A stretch of DNA of 52,384 nt from Clostridia bacterium (GCA_017625755.1 JAGAKG010000006.1:1-52384); one strand, 5' to 3'; shown: positions 26,472 to 38,822, counted from the first letter of the stretch. Translations and numbers: made by a program. Notes: generated by a model from the sequence alone, not told the origin.

Positions 26472-26500
26472 TTGACAAATCGCCTTAAAAGTGATAAATT
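26472..26500 (+). promoter_or_regulatory. Promoter of the hrcA heat-shock operon
   Basis: TTGACA (26472-26477), 17-bp spacer, TAAATT (26495-26500). The CIRCE operator begins 12 bp after the -10 box, so HrcA binding would cover the start site. The stretch 26344-26471 holds no gene, only a small TGACGG/CCGTCA hairpin and an isolated TTAGCACT (26427-26434), half of a CIRCE arm. Confidence 0.82.
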
Positions 26501-26512
26501 TGTATCAGTGAT

Positions 26513-26539
26513 TTAGCACTTGACTCTAAAGAGTGCTAA
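26513..26539. promoter_or_regulatory. CIRCE operator (HrcA binding site)
   Basis: Arms TTAGCACTT and GAGTGCTAA separated by 9 bp, matching the CIRCE consensus at all but one arm position. It lies between the promoter and hrcA, the classic autoregulated arrangement in Firmicutes. Confidence 0.97.
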
Positions 26540-26620
26540 AAACCACAAAAATATCAATTCGGACGGTCGAAAAAACTCATTTTTGACAGTCAGATGGAAA
26601 GTGAAAGGAGAGATTTGCTA

Positions 26621-27715
26621 ATGGGAAATCCTACGGGCGGCTTGAGCGAGAGAAAAAAGCTTATTCTCAAGGCGGTGGTCGAGGCTCATATTGAGGGCGG
26701 AGAACCCGTCGGTTCAAAGTCTATCGTGCAGAGCAATCTTCTTTCCTGCTCATCGGCGACTATCAGGAACGAAATGGCAGAGCTTGAACAGCTCGGGTAT
26801 CTTGAACAGCCTCACACCTCTGCGGGGCGAGTGCCGAGTGAGCTTGGATACAGATTTTATGTAGACTCGCTCGTTGAGCAGTACGCAAACACCACAAGGG
26901 ATATCGCGAGGATAAATCAGCTGCTCAGGTCGAAAATGTCAGAGCTTGACCAGATACTCGAAACGGCGTCAAAGCTTGCGTCGAGCCTTACCAATTACAC
27001 GGGAATTGCCATAAAGCCTAAAATATCCTCGGTGACTATGGCGAAAATTGAACTTGTCTCTATCGACTCGTTTAATTTCGCGATGGTTATGATAACTTCG
27101 GGCGGTACGGTCAAAACTAAAAAGGTAAAGACGCCGATGCCATACGAGGCGGACGCGCTCACGCAGCTCTCGGAGATTCTCAACTTGCAGATATGCGGAC
27201 TCGGAGCGGATATGATAACTCTCCCGATAATTATGCAGCTTGAGAACGATATGGCGGATAACGCATTTCTCGTCAACCCCGCGATAAAGGCGGTGTACGA
27301 GGTGATGAACGAGCTTGACGGCGGAGAGCTGAGATACTCGGGACTCAACCGACTGCTTGACTATCCCGAATACGCCGACACACAGCACCTTAGCAGTCTG
27401 CTCGGAACGCTGGAGGACCAGGACGAGATACTCGAGCTTGTGTCCGATCCGCTAAGAGACGATATCAATGTGCTTATCGGCTCGGAGAGTCCTGTCAAGG
27501 TGATGAACAACTCGGCGATTGTGTTCAAGCCGATAAAAAAGAACGGCAGAACAGTGGGAGTTATCGGAGTTATAGGACCGAGGCGAATGGATTACAAAAA
27601 GGTGCTTAAAACTATCGACGAGATAGGCGTCAGCATATCCGACATAATAGACGGAGAGAGGGCGTTGAAGCAGGGAGAAGATAACGGAGGTGAAGATGAT
27701 GGAGGAAATGAATAA
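26621..27715 (+). CDS. hrcA: Heat-inducible transcription repressor HrcA
   Basis: Represses class I heat-shock genes by binding CIRCE; GroEL normally keeps it active. The 364-residue protein has an N-terminal winged helix (LSERKKLILKAVVEAHIEGG and the segment SSATIRNEMAELEQLGYLEQ), then PHTSAGRVPSELGYRFYVD, the family hallmark, and a GAF-like domain. ATG at 26621 follows AAAGGAG by 10 bases; the ATG at 26594 has no ribosome site. First gene of the operon hrcA-grpE-dnaK-dnaJ-prmA. Its 3' end overlaps the start of grpE. Confidence 0.96.
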   Translation: MGNPTGGLSERKKLILKAVVEAHIEGGEPVGSKSIVQSNLLSCSSATIRNEMAELEQLGYLEQPHTSAGRVPSELGYRFYVDSLVEQYANTTRDIARINQLLRSKMSELDQILETASKLASSLTNYTGIAIKPKISSVTMAKIELVSIDSFNFAMVMITSGGTVKTKKVKTPMPYEADALTQLSEILNLQICGLGADMITLPIIMQLENDMADNAFLVNPAIKAVYEVMNELDGGELRYSGLNRLLDYPEYADTQHLSSLLGTLEDQDEILELVSDPLRDDINVLIGSESPVKVMNNSAIVFKPIKKNGRTVGVIGVIGPRRMDYKKVLKTIDEIGVSISDIIDGERALKQGEDNGGEDDGGNE

Positions 27716-28316
27716 GGATATTGCCGAGGAGACCGTCGAGAACAACGGCGGCGAGAACGAAGCCTCTGAGGTAGCGGCAGAGGAGGTCGCCGAGGAGATA
27801 TCCGAGGACGAAAAGCCCTCAAGACAGGAAAAGAAAAAGATAAAGAAGCTTGAAGCAGAGCTTGCGGACGCCGCGAAGAAGCTCGCTGACGCTGAGGAAA
27901 AGCTTGCCGAGGCTAATGATAAGTACACAAGGCTTTTCGCCGAGTACGAGAACTACCGCAAGAGGACTCTGAAGGAGAGAGAAGGAATATACACCGATGC
28001 CTATGTTGACGCGGTGAGCGAGATACTCCCGATACTCGACAATATGGAAAGAGCGTTACAGTATAAGGACACCGAAAACGAAAACATAACACGCGGACTT
28101 GAAATGATAATGAAAAGCTTTATCGACGCACTCACAAAGATGGGCGTGAGCGAGATAGAAGCGCTCGGAAAGCCGTTTGACCCAAATCTCCACAACGCCG
28201 TTATGCACATAGACGACGAGGCGTATGGCGAGGGAGAGATAGTCGAGGTGTTTATGAAGGGCTACATCAGGGGCGACAGAGTGCTTCGCCACTCAATGGT
28301 AAAGGTAGCAAACTGA
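27699..28316 (+). CDS. grpE: Nucleotide exchange factor GrpE
   Basis: Releases ADP from DnaK. The 205-residue protein has an acidic, low-complexity N-terminus (about residues 1-45), a long coiled coil (KKKIKKLEAELADAAKKLAD onward), the conserved FAEYENYRKRTLKER, and a C-terminal beta domain ending with the family motif DRVLRHSMVKVA. ATG 27699 lies 8 bases after CGGAGG; ATG 27696 is almost as good. Overlaps the end of hrcA by about 17 bp, so translation is coupled. Confidence 0.96.
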   Translation: MEEMNKDIAEETVENNGGENEASEVAAEEVAEEISEDEKPSRQEKKKIKKLEAELADAAKKLADAEEKLAEANDKYTRLFAEYENYRKRTLKEREGIYTDAYVDAVSEILPILDNMERALQYKDTENENITRGLEMIMKSFIDALTKMGVSEIEALGKPFDPNLHNAVMHIDDEAYGEGEIVEVFMKGYIRGDRVLRHSMVKVAN

Positions 28317-28397
28317 CGAGCATATCGGTATGAATATCTGCCGAATGAAATAAAATAATAAATAAGAAAATATTAAATCCCAAAGGAGGAAATTATC

Positions 28398-30245
28398 ATG
28401 GGAAAAATCATAGGAATAGATTTAGGAACAACAAACTCTTGCGTAGCGGTATTTGAAGGCGGAGAGCCCATAGTAATACCCAATCCCGAAGGCGCGCGCA
28501 CGACCCCCTCGGTTCTCGCTTTCTCAAAGACGGGCGAGAGAATGGTAGGTCAGGTCGCAAAGCGTCAGGCTATCACTAACCCCGACAGAACCATCATCAG
28601 TATCAAGAGAGAGATGGGAACGAATTATAAAAAGGAGATCGACGGAAAGACATATACTCCTCAGGAGATATCCGCAATGATTCTCCAGAAGCTGAAGGCA
28701 GACGCCGAGGCTTATCTCGGAACGACTGTAACTCAGGCGGTAATCACGGTTCCCGCATATTTCTCCGACGCGCAGAGACAGGCAACCAAGGACGCGGGTA
28801 AGATCGCGGGACTTGAGGTTCTCAGAATTATCAACGAGCCTACGGCGGCAGCGCTTGCTTACGGTATGGATAAGGAAACAGACCAGAAGATAATGGTATT
28901 CGACCTCGGCGGAGGTACATTCGATGTATCCCTGCTTGAGATTTCCGACGGAGTGTTCGAGGTTCTCGCAACCGCGGGCAACAACCGTCTCGGCGGCGAC
29001 GATTTTGACCAGAGAGTTATCGACTGGATGGTAGATAAGTTCAAGGCAGAGAACGGTGTAGACCTGCGCAACGACAAGATGGTTATGCAGAGACTCAAAG
29101 AGGCTGCTGAGAAGGCTAAGATAGAGCTTTCGGGTATGGCAAGCACAAACATCAACCTGCCCTTTATCACGGCAACCGCAGAGGGACCTCTCCACTTTGA
29201 CGCAACTCTCACAAGAGCCGAGTTCGACAGAATTACGGCAGACCTCGTTGAAAAGACGATGGGCCCCACACAGCAGGTACTTCGTGACTCGGGACTCTCC
29301 GCTTCTCAGGTCGACAAGGTTCTTCTCGTCGGCGGTTCAACAAGAATTCCCGCCGTTCAGGAAGCAGTTAAGAAGTTTATCGGAAAAGAGCCCTTCAAGG
29401 GAATCAACCCCGACGAGTGTGTTGCGCTAGGCGCGGCTATTCAGGGCGGTGTTCTTGGCGGAGATGTCAAGGACCTTCTCCTGCTTGATGTTACTCCTCT
29501 GTCTCTCGGTATCGAGACTCTCGGCGGCGTATTCAACAAGATAATCGACAGAAACACCACTATCCCCGTAAAGAAGAGTCAGGTATACTCGACGGCTGCT
29601 GACGGACAGACATCCGTTGAGGTTCATGTGCTTCAGGGTGAGCGCGAAATGGCGGCTTACAACACCACCCTCGGAAAATTCGTGCTTGACGGAATTCCCC
29701 CCGCACCCCGCGGAGTACCTCAGATAGAGGTTACCTTTGATATAGACGCAAACGGTATCGTAAATGTTACCGCTATGGATAAGGGAACGGGCAAGGAGCA
29801 GCACATCACTATCACATCCTCGACTAATATGTCTCAGGAGGAGATAGACAAGGCGGTTAAGGACGCTGAGAAGTTCGCTGAGGAGGACAAGAAGATGAAG
29901 GAAGCGGTTGATGTAAAGAACCGCGCGGATTCTATCATATTCCAGAGTGAAAAGACACTCGGCGAGATAGGCGACAAGCTTCCTGAGAGTGATACGGCAG
30001 ATGTCAAGGCAGCGATAGAGAAGCTCAAGGCAACCGTTGCTACGGGCGACACAGAGGCTATCAAGGCTGACACCGAGGCGCTTGAGAAGGCGTTCTACGC
30101 TCTGTCCGAGAAGCTCTATGCTCAGCAGCAGGGCGGCGCTCAGGGCAATCCTCAGGACGGCGCAGGCTTTGGCGATGGCGCTCAGGGCGGCGACGGAACC
30201 TACTACAATGCCGACTACGAGGACAAAACGGACGGCAACAACTAA
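28398..30245 (+). CDS. dnaK: Molecular chaperone DnaK (Hsp70)
   Basis: ATP-driven protein-folding chaperone. The 615-residue protein has the ATPase signatures [18 protein letters not shown] near the N-terminus, [16 protein letters not shown] [15 protein letters not shown] (about 170-185) and [14 protein letters not shown] (about 310). A substrate-binding beta domain and a helical lid follow, then a Gly/Gln-rich tail ending YEDKTDGNN. The 24-residue insertion of Gram-negative DnaK is absent, as expected for Firmicutes. The ribosome site AAAGGAGG is 8-9 bases upstream. Confidence 0.98.
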   Translation: MGKIIGIDLGTTNSCVAVFEGGEPIVIPNPEGARTTPSVLAFSKTGERMVGQVAKRQAITNPDRTIISIKREMGTNYKKEIDGKTYTPQEISAMILQKLKADAEAYLGTTVTQAVITVPAYFSDAQRQATKDAGKIAGLEVLRIINEPTAAALAYGMDKETDQKIMVFDLGGGTFDVSLLEISDGVFEVLATAGNNRLGGDDFDQRVIDWMVDKFKAENGVDLRNDKMVMQRLKEAAEKAKIELSGMASTNINLPFITATAEGPLHFDATLTRAEFDRITADLVEKTMGPTQQVLRDSGLSASQVDKVLLVGGSTRIPAVQEAVKKFIGKEPFKGINPDECVALGAAIQGGVLGGDVKDLLLLDVTPLSLGIETLGGVFNKIIDRNTTIPVKKSQVYSTAADGQTSVEVHVLQGEREMAAYNTTLGKFVLDGIPPAPRGVPQIEVTFDIDANGIVNVTAMDKGTGKEQHITITSSTNMSQEEIDKAVKDAEKFAEEDKKMKEAVDVKNRADSIIFQSEKTLGEIGDKLPESDTADVKAAIEKLKATVATGDTEAIKADTEALEKAFYALSEKLYAQQQGGAQGNPQDGAGFGDGAQGGDGTYYNADYEDKTDGNN

Positions 30246-30259
30246 AATATAAGCTTTGG

Positions 30260-30319
30260 GGGAAAGGGCGATGACGCTCTTTCCCTCGTGGGCTGTAAAA
30301 ATAAAAGGCTATTTTACAG
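30260..30319 (+). promoter_or_regulatory. Two intercistronic hairpins between dnaK and dnaJ
   Basis: Hairpin one (30260-30285) pairs GGGAAAGGGCG with CGCTCTTTCCC. Hairpin two (30293-30319) pairs CTGTAAAA with TTTTACAG. Neither has a proper U-run, so they look like processing or partial-termination sites that would lower dnaJ relative to dnaK. Confidence 0.55.
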
Positions 30320-30335
30320 TCAATGGAGGCAATAA

Positions 30336-31475
30336 ATGGCAGATAAACGCGATTATTATGAGGTGCTGGGAATTGACAAAAGCGCTGACGATGCCGCGAT
30401 AAAAAAGGCATATAGAACACTTGCAAAGAAATATCATCCCGATATGAACCCCGGAGACGCAGAGGCAGAGGCGAAGTTCAAGGAAGTCAACGAGGCTTAC
30501 GCAGTGCTTTCCGACGCCGAGAAGAAGGCGCAGTATGACCAGTTCGGTCACGCGGCGTTTGACCCCGCCTCAGGTGGTGCGGGCTACGGCGGATACGGTG
30601 GCGGATTTGGAGATATCGACTTAGGTGACATATTCGGAAGCTTCTTTGGCGGCGGATTTGGCGGCTCGTCGAGGCGCGCAAACGCTCCGATGCGAGGAGA
30701 GGATGTTTCCGCGAGGGTCAATATAAGCTTCGAGGAAGCTGTTTTCGGTGTTAAGAAGGATGTTAAATTCGCCAAGGTGCAGAAGTGTCCCGACTGTGGC
30801 GGTAACGGCGCGGCAAAGGGAACCAAGGCTGAGACCTGCGGAGTCTGCGGCGGAAGCGGACAGAGACGCGTAACGCAGAGACTTGGCGGTATGGCGTTCC
30901 AGTCCACAACCACCTGCGACAATTGCCGCGGAACGGGAAAGGTAATAAAGAATCCTTGCCAGAACTGTCGCGGAACGGGATATATCAAGGTATCGAAAAC
31001 ACTTTCGGTATCTATTCCCGCAGGTATAGACCACGGCGAGAGGATAGCGCTCCGTTCACAGGGCTGTGACGGTCGTAACGGGGGGCCCGCGGGCGACCTT
31101 GTCATCACGGTCGCTGTTAAGCCTCACGCGATTTTTGAGCGAGACGGATACAATCTTTACTGCGAGGTGCCGCTGACCGTTGCCGAGGCAACGCTTGGAG
31201 CCGAGATAGATGTACCCACGCTTGAGGGGACTCAGAAATTCAACATTCCGGAAGGAACGCAAGCGGGAACGAGATTTACGCTCAAGCAGAAGGGAGTTCC
31301 GTATGTGAACAACTCGGGAAGGCGCGGAGATATAATCTTCACGGTGAATATTGAGATACCCAAGGGGCTTAACGAGAAGCAGAAGGAAAAAATGCGTGAA
31401 TTCGCGGACGCTTGCGGAGAGAGCAACTATTCTAAAAAGACGGGCTTTTTCAGGCGTATATTTGACAAGAAATAA
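30336..31475 (+). CDS. dnaJ: Chaperone DnaJ (Hsp40)
   Basis: Stimulates DnaK ATPase and presents substrates. The 379-residue type I protein has a J domain (1-70) with HPD at 34-36, a Gly/Phe-rich linker (about 76-110, [20 protein letters not shown]), four zinc-finger repeats beginning at Cys151 ([32 protein letters not shown]), and C-terminal beta domains. All four CxxCxGxG motifs keep their cysteines. Ribosome site GGAGG upstream. Followed 17 bp later by prmA. Confidence 0.98.
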   Translation: MADKRDYYEVLGIDKSADDAAIKKAYRTLAKKYHPDMNPGDAEAEAKFKEVNEAYAVLSDAEKKAQYDQFGHAAFDPASGGAGYGGYGGGFGDIDLGDIFGSFFGGGFGGSSRRANAPMRGEDVSARVNISFEEAVFGVKKDVKFAKVQKCPDCGGNGAAKGTKAETCGVCGGSGQRRVTQRLGGMAFQSTTTCDNCRGTGKVIKNPCQNCRGTGYIKVSKTLSVSIPAGIDHGERIALRSQGCDGRNGGPAGDLVITVAVKPHAIFERDGYNLYCEVPLTVAEATLGAEIDVPTLEGTQKFNIPEGTQAGTRFTLKQKGVPYVNNSGRRGDIIFTVNIEIPKGLNEKQKEKMREFADACGESNYSKKTGFFRRIFDKK

Positions 31476-31492
31476 GAAGGGTAAGGACAGAT

Positions 31493-32446
31493 ATGGATAA
31501 GGATTACACCTGTCAGGACTACGGCACGCAGAGCGAGTGGACAAGGATAAGGGTTACAGTTCCGCTCGGTCAGCTTGACGAGCTTGTGGCTGTTATGAGT
31601 ATGGTGAACAACTATCTTCAGATAGAGGATTACAGCGATATAGACCTCAAGACATGCTACGGCGACCTGATAGACGAGAGCATACTTAACGCCGACAAGA
31701 CGATAGCGTCTGTTTCGGTCTATGTTCCCGCGGATATGGGAGTGGGCGACCATCTGGCGTTTCTCAAGGAGAGATTTGCTACGCTCGGTATTGACGGAAA
31801 AATAGATATCAGCGGCATAAATGAGGACGACTGGGCAAACTCGTGGAAGGCTTACTACAAGCCGATAAAGATAGGCGAGAGGATAGTTATCGTTCCTGCG
31901 TGGGAGAAGTATGAGGCGCTTCCCGATGAGATAATCGTGAGAATGGACCCCGGAATGGCTTTCGGAACGGGCTCTCACGAGACTACGAGACTTGTCATCG
32001 GTTTGCTTGAAAAGTATGTGCGCGGCGGCGAGAGGGTACTTGATGTCGGTTGCGGAAGCGGAATTCTGGCTATCTGCGCCTCAAAGCTCGGAGCTGAGCT
32101 TTGCAGAGCCTACGATATTGATCCTGTTGCGGTCAAAGTCGCGAGTGAGAACATAAAGGACAGCGGACAGACCAACATAAGCTGCGCTCAGTCCGACCTG
32201 CTTCGTCAGGTAGATGTGAGCGACGGAAGGTATGATATAATCTGCGCGAATATAGTTGCGGATATTATTATCAGAATGACGCCCGATGTCGGCGCATACC
32301 TTGCGGACGACGGAGTGCTTTTGGCGTCGGGTATAATCGTCGAGCGCTCGGAGGATGTTGTTTCCTGCTTTGAGGCGAACGGATTTAAAATCGTCGACAA
32401 GGCAATCGACAACGGCTGGTGCGCTTTGGTGGTAAAGAAGATATGA
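31493..32446 (+). CDS. prmA: Ribosomal protein L11 methyltransferase PrmA
   Basis: S-adenosylmethionine-dependent methylation of ribosomal protein L11. The 317-residue protein has an N-terminal substrate-recognition domain, the linker segment DPGMAFGTGSHETTRLVI, then a class I methyltransferase core with VLDVGCGSGILAI (SAM-binding) and DIICANIVADIII in place of the NPPY region, as in the family. Last gene of the heat-shock operon, a common position in Clostridia and Bacilli. rsmE, often next, is absent. Confidence 0.95.
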   Translation: MDKDYTCQDYGTQSEWTRIRVTVPLGQLDELVAVMSMVNNYLQIEDYSDIDLKTCYGDLIDESILNADKTIASVSVYVPADMGVGDHLAFLKERFATLGIDGKIDISGINEDDWANSWKAYYKPIKIGERIVIVPAWEKYEALPDEIIVRMDPGMAFGTGSHETTRLVIGLLEKYVRGGERVLDVGCGSGILAICASKLGAELCRAYDIDPVAVKVASENIKDSGQTNISCAQSDLLRQVDVSDGRYDIICANIVADIIIRMTPDVGAYLADDGVLLASGIIVERSEDVVSCFEANGFKIVDKAIDNGWCALVVKKI

Positions 32447-32453
32447 GGAGTGT

Positions 32454-32700
32454 GCGAGGGAAACTTTTTGAAAAAAGTTTCCCTCGCGCTCCTTCCAAAA
32501 ACTTTTAAAGATGGGTTAGGTTAACCCGTTTTGTCTTGTTTTGTTCTCCTCATCCACCGCTAAAGCGGTCCCCCTTCCCCGCTGGGGAAGGCTTTTTATA
32601 TTCATTTGCCTGATTTTATCTCAACAGCAAAACAAAAATTCAAATATACTTCGGTAGGGGATGGCGCCTCGACATCCCGTTTTTACGCGTATGTAAAAAT
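32454..32700. repeat. Cluster of palindromic intergenic repeats
   Basis: No gene between prmA and the next start (352 bp). In order: a 16-nt inverted repeat starting GCGAGGGAAAC (32454-32487); GGGTTA/TAACCC at about 32513-32527; ACCGCT/AGCGGT (32556-32569); CCTTCCCC/GGGGAAGG followed by CTTTTT (32573-32597), which can serve as operon terminator; and a GTAGGGGATGGCGCCTCGAC unit ending CATCCCG (about 32652-32680) that resembles the repeat at 19866-19892. These look like REP-type sequences dispersed in gut Clostridia genomes. Confidence 0.65.
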
Positions 32701-32729
32701 AGATATCTTCATTTTTTGTATATAAGTCT

Positions 32730-32758
32730 TTGACAAATTGCAAATAATGTGGTATAAT
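32730..32758 (+). promoter_or_regulatory. Promoter of the DUF512/der/obg gene group
   Basis: TTGACA (32730-32735), 17 bp, TATAAT (32753-32758), both perfect; 40 bp upstream of the first start codon. Confidence 0.9.
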
Positions 32759-32798
32759 GATATAATAATATAATGGAAAAGTGTGCAAAGGACAAAAG

Positions 32799-34109
32799 AT
32801 GGTTGAAATTACGGCGGTTTTAGACCGCAGCAGAGCAAAAAAGGCGGGCTTGCGCGCTGGAGATATTTTGCTGTCTATCAACGGCAGAGAGATAAACGAT
32901 GTACTTGACTACCGTTTCTATCTCGCCGAGCGGGAGATAGTTATCTGCGTGAGCCGAGAGGGTAAGACTCTCGAATTCAAAATAAAGAAAAAAGAATACG
33001 ACGATATAGGTCTTGACTTTGAAACTCCGCTTATGGATAAAAAGCATTCCTGTGAAAACAAGTGCGTTTTTTGCTTTATCGACCAGCTTCCGCGTGGGCT
33101 TCGTAAGTCGCTCTATTTCAAGGATGACGACTCAAGACTTTCCTTTCTGCACGGCAATTATGTTACGCTCACGAACCTTAGCGACAGGGATATCGACAGA
33201 ATAATCGAGATGCACATCTCGCCCGTGAATGTGTCGGTGCATACTACCAATCCCGAGCTTCGCGTTAAGATGATGAAAAACAAGCGCGCGGGAGAGGTGC
33301 TGCGCTATCTTGACCGACTCGCTGCGGCGGGTATCGGTCTTTGCTGTCAGATAGTGCTTTGCAAAGGACTTAACGACGGCGAGGAGCTTGAGCGCACGAT
33401 GCGCGACCTGGAGCGGCTTTATCCCGCGATGCAGAGCACCTCGATAGTACCCGCGGGGCTGACCAAATTCCGCGACGGGCTTTATCCTCTCGAGAGCTTT
33501 TCGGCAGAGGAGTGCACCGAGGTGATACGGCAGGTGAACGCATTTGGCGACAGATGCTTTGAAAAATACGGTACGCGTCTTTTTTATCCCGCAGACGAGC
33601 TTTACATAAAGGCGGGCTTGGCTTTGCCCGAGGATAGCTTTTATGAGGATTACGCGCAGATAGAAAACGGAGTGGGAATGATAACAGAGCTTCGCACCGA
33701 GGTGTTTGGAGAGCTTGAATATCTTGACGAGTATACCGACGGCTTTTCGGGTGAAAGGTCGGTATCGGTTGCGACGGGATATGCGTCATACGAATATATC
33801 TGTGAGCTGTGCCGAGAGATAGAGCGCCGTGTTTCGGGGCTTTCGGTGACGGTGTACCCTATAAAGAATAACTTTTTCGGAGAGCAGATAACAGTTTCGG
33901 GACTGCTCACAGGCAAGGATATGGAGGAGCAGCTTCGCGGGCGGGAGCTTGGCGACTGTCTGCTCATACCCTCGGCAACGCTCAGGGCAGAGGGGGATAT
34001 CTTCCTTGACGATATGAGCCCTGAGGAGCTGTCGCGCGCTCTTGGCGTTGAGATAAGAGCGGTTGAGAGTCAGGGCGACGATTTTATACGCGCCGTGCTT
34101 GGCGTTTGA
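32799..34109 (+). CDS. DUF512 radical-SAM-like protein with PDZ domain
   Basis: A 436-residue protein of a family conserved in Clostridia beside der. Residues 1-65 form a PDZ-like domain (AKKAGLRAGDILLSINGREI). A Cys cluster C85-x3-C89-x2-C92 (SCENKCVFCFIDQLP) fits a radical-SAM 4Fe-4S site, followed by a TIM-barrel-like region (NYVTLTNLS, SVHTTNPELR). The C-terminal DUF512 domain has TGYASYEYI and VSGLLTGKDM. ATG at 32799 follows AAAGGA by 6 bases. The reaction is unknown. Position before der suggests a link to translation or ribosome assembly, which is inference only. Confidence 0.88.
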   Translation: MVEITAVLDRSRAKKAGLRAGDILLSINGREINDVLDYRFYLAEREIVICVSREGKTLEFKIKKKEYDDIGLDFETPLMDKKHSCENKCVFCFIDQLPRGLRKSLYFKDDDSRLSFLHGNYVTLTNLSDRDIDRIIEMHISPVNVSVHTTNPELRVKMMKNKRAGEVLRYLDRLAAAGIGLCCQIVLCKGLNDGEELERTMRDLERLYPAMQSTSIVPAGLTKFRDGLYPLESFSAEECTEVIRQVNAFGDRCFEKYGTRLFYPADELYIKAGLALPEDSFYEDYAQIENGVGMITELRTEVFGELEYLDEYTDGFSGERSVSVATGYASYEYICELCREIERRVSGLSVTVYPIKNNFFGEQITVSGLLTGKDMEEQLRGRELGDCLLIPSATLRAEGDIFLDDMSPEELSRALGVEIRAVESQGDDFIRAVLGV

Positions 34110-34141
34110 GAAAATTACCCTAAAGAAAGGATTTGATAAAT

Positions 34142-36761
<2,620 letters not shown>

Positions 36762-36787
36762 TTTATAAAAGAAAGGTGTTTACTGAT

Positions 36788-37321
36788 ATGAACATTTGGC
36801 ATGACATTGACCCTAAGGTTATAACCCCCGACGATTTTTCGGCGGTTATTGAGATTCCGAAGGGAAGCAACTGCAAATATGAGCTTGACAAATACACGGG
36901 ACTTCTCCGTCTTGACAGAGTTCTTTATACCTCGACGCACTATCCCGCAAATTACGGATTTATTCCGAGAACCTATGCCGATGACGGCGACCCGCTGGAT
37001 GTGCTCGTGCTTTGCAGTCAGGCTATTCAGCCCTTGACGCTTATAAGGGTATTTCCCATAGGTGTTATGCGAATGATAGACGGCGGGGCTACCGACGATA
37101 AGATAATCGCGGTTCCGTTCTCTGACCCATCATACAATCAGATAAGAAGTATCGACGACCTTCCCGCGCACATTTTTGACGAAATGATGCACTTTTTCTC
37201 GGTATACAAGCAGCTCGAGAACAAGCAGACGGCGGTAAAGGAGCTTTTCAATTACAAGGAGGCTATTCAGATAATAGCCGAGGCAATAGACTGCTACAAC
37301 AAGACTTTTGCAAATAAGTAA
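36788..37321 (+). CDS. ppa: Inorganic pyrophosphatase (family I)
   Basis: Hydrolyses pyrophosphate to drive biosynthetic reactions. The 177-residue length and the signature DDGDPLDVLV (65-74), with the metal-binding Asp66, Asp68 and Asp71, are those of soluble family I enzymes. The further ligand region DGGATDDKIIAVP and the FNYKEA-type end are present. ATG at 36788 is chosen; GTG at 36776 is in frame and nearer to AAAGG, so a four-residue longer form is possible. Confidence 0.95.
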   Translation: MNIWHDIDPKVITPDDFSAVIEIPKGSNCKYELDKYTGLLRLDRVLYTSTHYPANYGFIPRTYADDGDPLDVLVLCSQAIQPLTLIRVFPIGVMRMIDGGATDDKIIAVPFSDPSYNQIRSIDDLPAHIFDEMMHFFSVYKQLENKQTAVKELFNYKEAIQIIAEAIDCYNKTFANK

Positions 37322-37347
37322 GTTGTTATTTTTTCCAGAGGTATAAG

Positions 37348-38376
37348 ATGAATTTAAATCTGCACGAAAAGGATTATAAAAGAATAGCGAATTACTCGGG
37401 ACTGGCATTGATACTGTTTATGGTTATGTTTAACGCAACGAGTGTTGTGTCGGTCGTCGCATCGGAGATTGTCGCGCCATTTGTGAGCTATGATTTTTAT
37501 TATACGCTCTACTCGGTGCTGTCGATAATATCCTATCTTTCTTCCTTTATTATACCCGCCTTCTTTCTCAGGGCGGTACTGAAAAAATTCAATATACTTC
37601 AGCCGATGAACCTCGAATTCAGGTTGCCGCGAACTTCACTCTTGCTTATTCCCGCGGGAATAGGAGTGACGCTGACGCTTGCTTATCTGAACTCGTTGCT
37701 GTTGGATTTCCTTAATGTAAGTGACGCGTACTCGGAGCTTGTAGGCGGAAGTGAAGCTTCATACACCGCGTATCAGATACTTCTTCTTTATATTTCCACG
37801 GCACTCGTTCCCGCGGTCTGCGAGGAATTTCTGTTCAGAGGAACGATACTTGCGAATCTTCGCCCCTTCGGGCAGGGAGTGGCTATCGTGGCAAGCTCGG
37901 TACTGTTCGGGCTTATGCACCAGAATCCGTATCAGCTTTTATACACCACGGCGGCAGGTCTTGTGCTTGGATATGCCTATGTCAAGACTAAATCTATATG
38001 GTGTCCTATGCTTATCCACTTTTTCAACAACGCTTTCTCTGTAACAGAGACGGTGATATTGACTAACGCCGACGCTGAGATGGCGAATCTTCTGCTTCCA
38101 ATAATGGATATCGGAATGATTGTGTTGGGCTTCGTTTGCTTTATGGCATTTATTGCGATAGACGCAAAGCGTGAGCGCGAAAAATACAGCGCGGGAAGCT
38201 TCGGTGTGCTCCTTGAGGAGAACGATAGTTATACTCAAAGAGAGCTGGGAGCGATGAGCAAGCTCAGATTTTTCATGGCACCGGGTATGATAGTATTCGT
38301 GATAATGGCGTTTGGAAGTATTCTGCTGCTACTTGCTATGCTGATGCTTATATCGGGAGTGAGCGTACTGGTATGA
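37348..38376 (+). CDS. CPBP-family intramembrane glutamic protease (CAAX-like)
   Basis: A 342-residue membrane protein with about eight hydrophobic segments. The ABI/CPBP catalytic block is complete: CEEFLFRG (Glu159, Glu160, Arg164), FGLMHQNPYQ and HFFNNAFSV carry the Glu-Glu-x3-Arg, His and His-x3-Asn motifs. Family members cut peptides within the membrane in bacteriocin self-immunity, peptide maturation or protein prenylation-like roles. No bacteriocin gene is visible here, so the substrate is unknown. Overlaps tadA by ATGA. Confidence 0.92.
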   Translation: MNLNLHEKDYKRIANYSGLALILFMVMFNATSVVSVVASEIVAPFVSYDFYYTLYSVLSIISYLSSFIIPAFFLRAVLKKFNILQPMNLEFRLPRTSLLLIPAGIGVTLTLAYLNSLLLDFLNVSDAYSELVGGSEASYTAYQILLLYISTALVPAVCEEFLFRGTILANLRPFGQGVAIVASSVLFGLMHQNPYQLLYTTAAGLVLGYAYVKTKSIWCPMLIHFFNNAFSVTETVILTNADAEMANLLLPIMDIGMIVLGFVCFMAFIAIDAKREREKYSAGSFGVLLEENDSYTQRELGAMSKLRFFMAPGMIVFVIMAFGSILLLLAMLMLISGVSVLV

Positions 38377-38822
38377 GAGAGAGGGATATTGTTTTTATGA
38401 ACCGCGCTCTCGAGCTTGCCCGACTTGCCTATGAGGCGGGGGAGATACCTGTGGGAGCGGTGGTCGTCAAGGACGGCGAGATAATAGCCGAGGGATATAA
38501 TCTGCGCCAGACCGATAAGCTTGCTACGGCTCACGCCGAGATACTTGCGATAGAGGCGGCTTGCTCAAAACTTGGCGGTTGGCGGCTTTCGGGGTGTACG
38601 CTCTATGTTACGCTCGAGCCCTGCCCGATGTGCGCGGGGGCGATCATCAATTCGCGCATAGACCGTGTGGTTTACGGTATTGAGGACGCCAAGGCAGGGT
38701 GCCTTGGAAGTGTGATAAATTTCAATTCCTATCCGTTCAATCACGCCTTTGAGGTGGAGCGCGGTGTCTGCGCTGACGAATGCGCGGCAATTCTCCGCGA
38801 ATTCTTTGCACAGAGAAGATAA
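38373..38822 (+). CDS. tadA: tRNA-specific adenosine deaminase TadA
   Basis: Deaminates the wobble adenosine of tRNA-Arg(ACG) to inosine. The 149-residue protein has the zinc and proton-relay motif HAE (His54, Glu56) and PCPMC (Cys84, Cys87), plus LGGWRLSGCTLYVTLEP. Its start overlaps the protease stop, so translation is coupled. A strong terminator follows. Confidence 0.96.
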   Translation: MRERDIVFMNRALELARLAYEAGEIPVGAVVVKDGEIIAEGYNLRQTDKLATAHAEILAIEAACSKLGGWRLSGCTLYVTLEPCPMCAGAIINSRIDRVVYGIEDAKAGCLGSVINFNSYPFNHAFEVERGVCADECAAILREFFAQRR

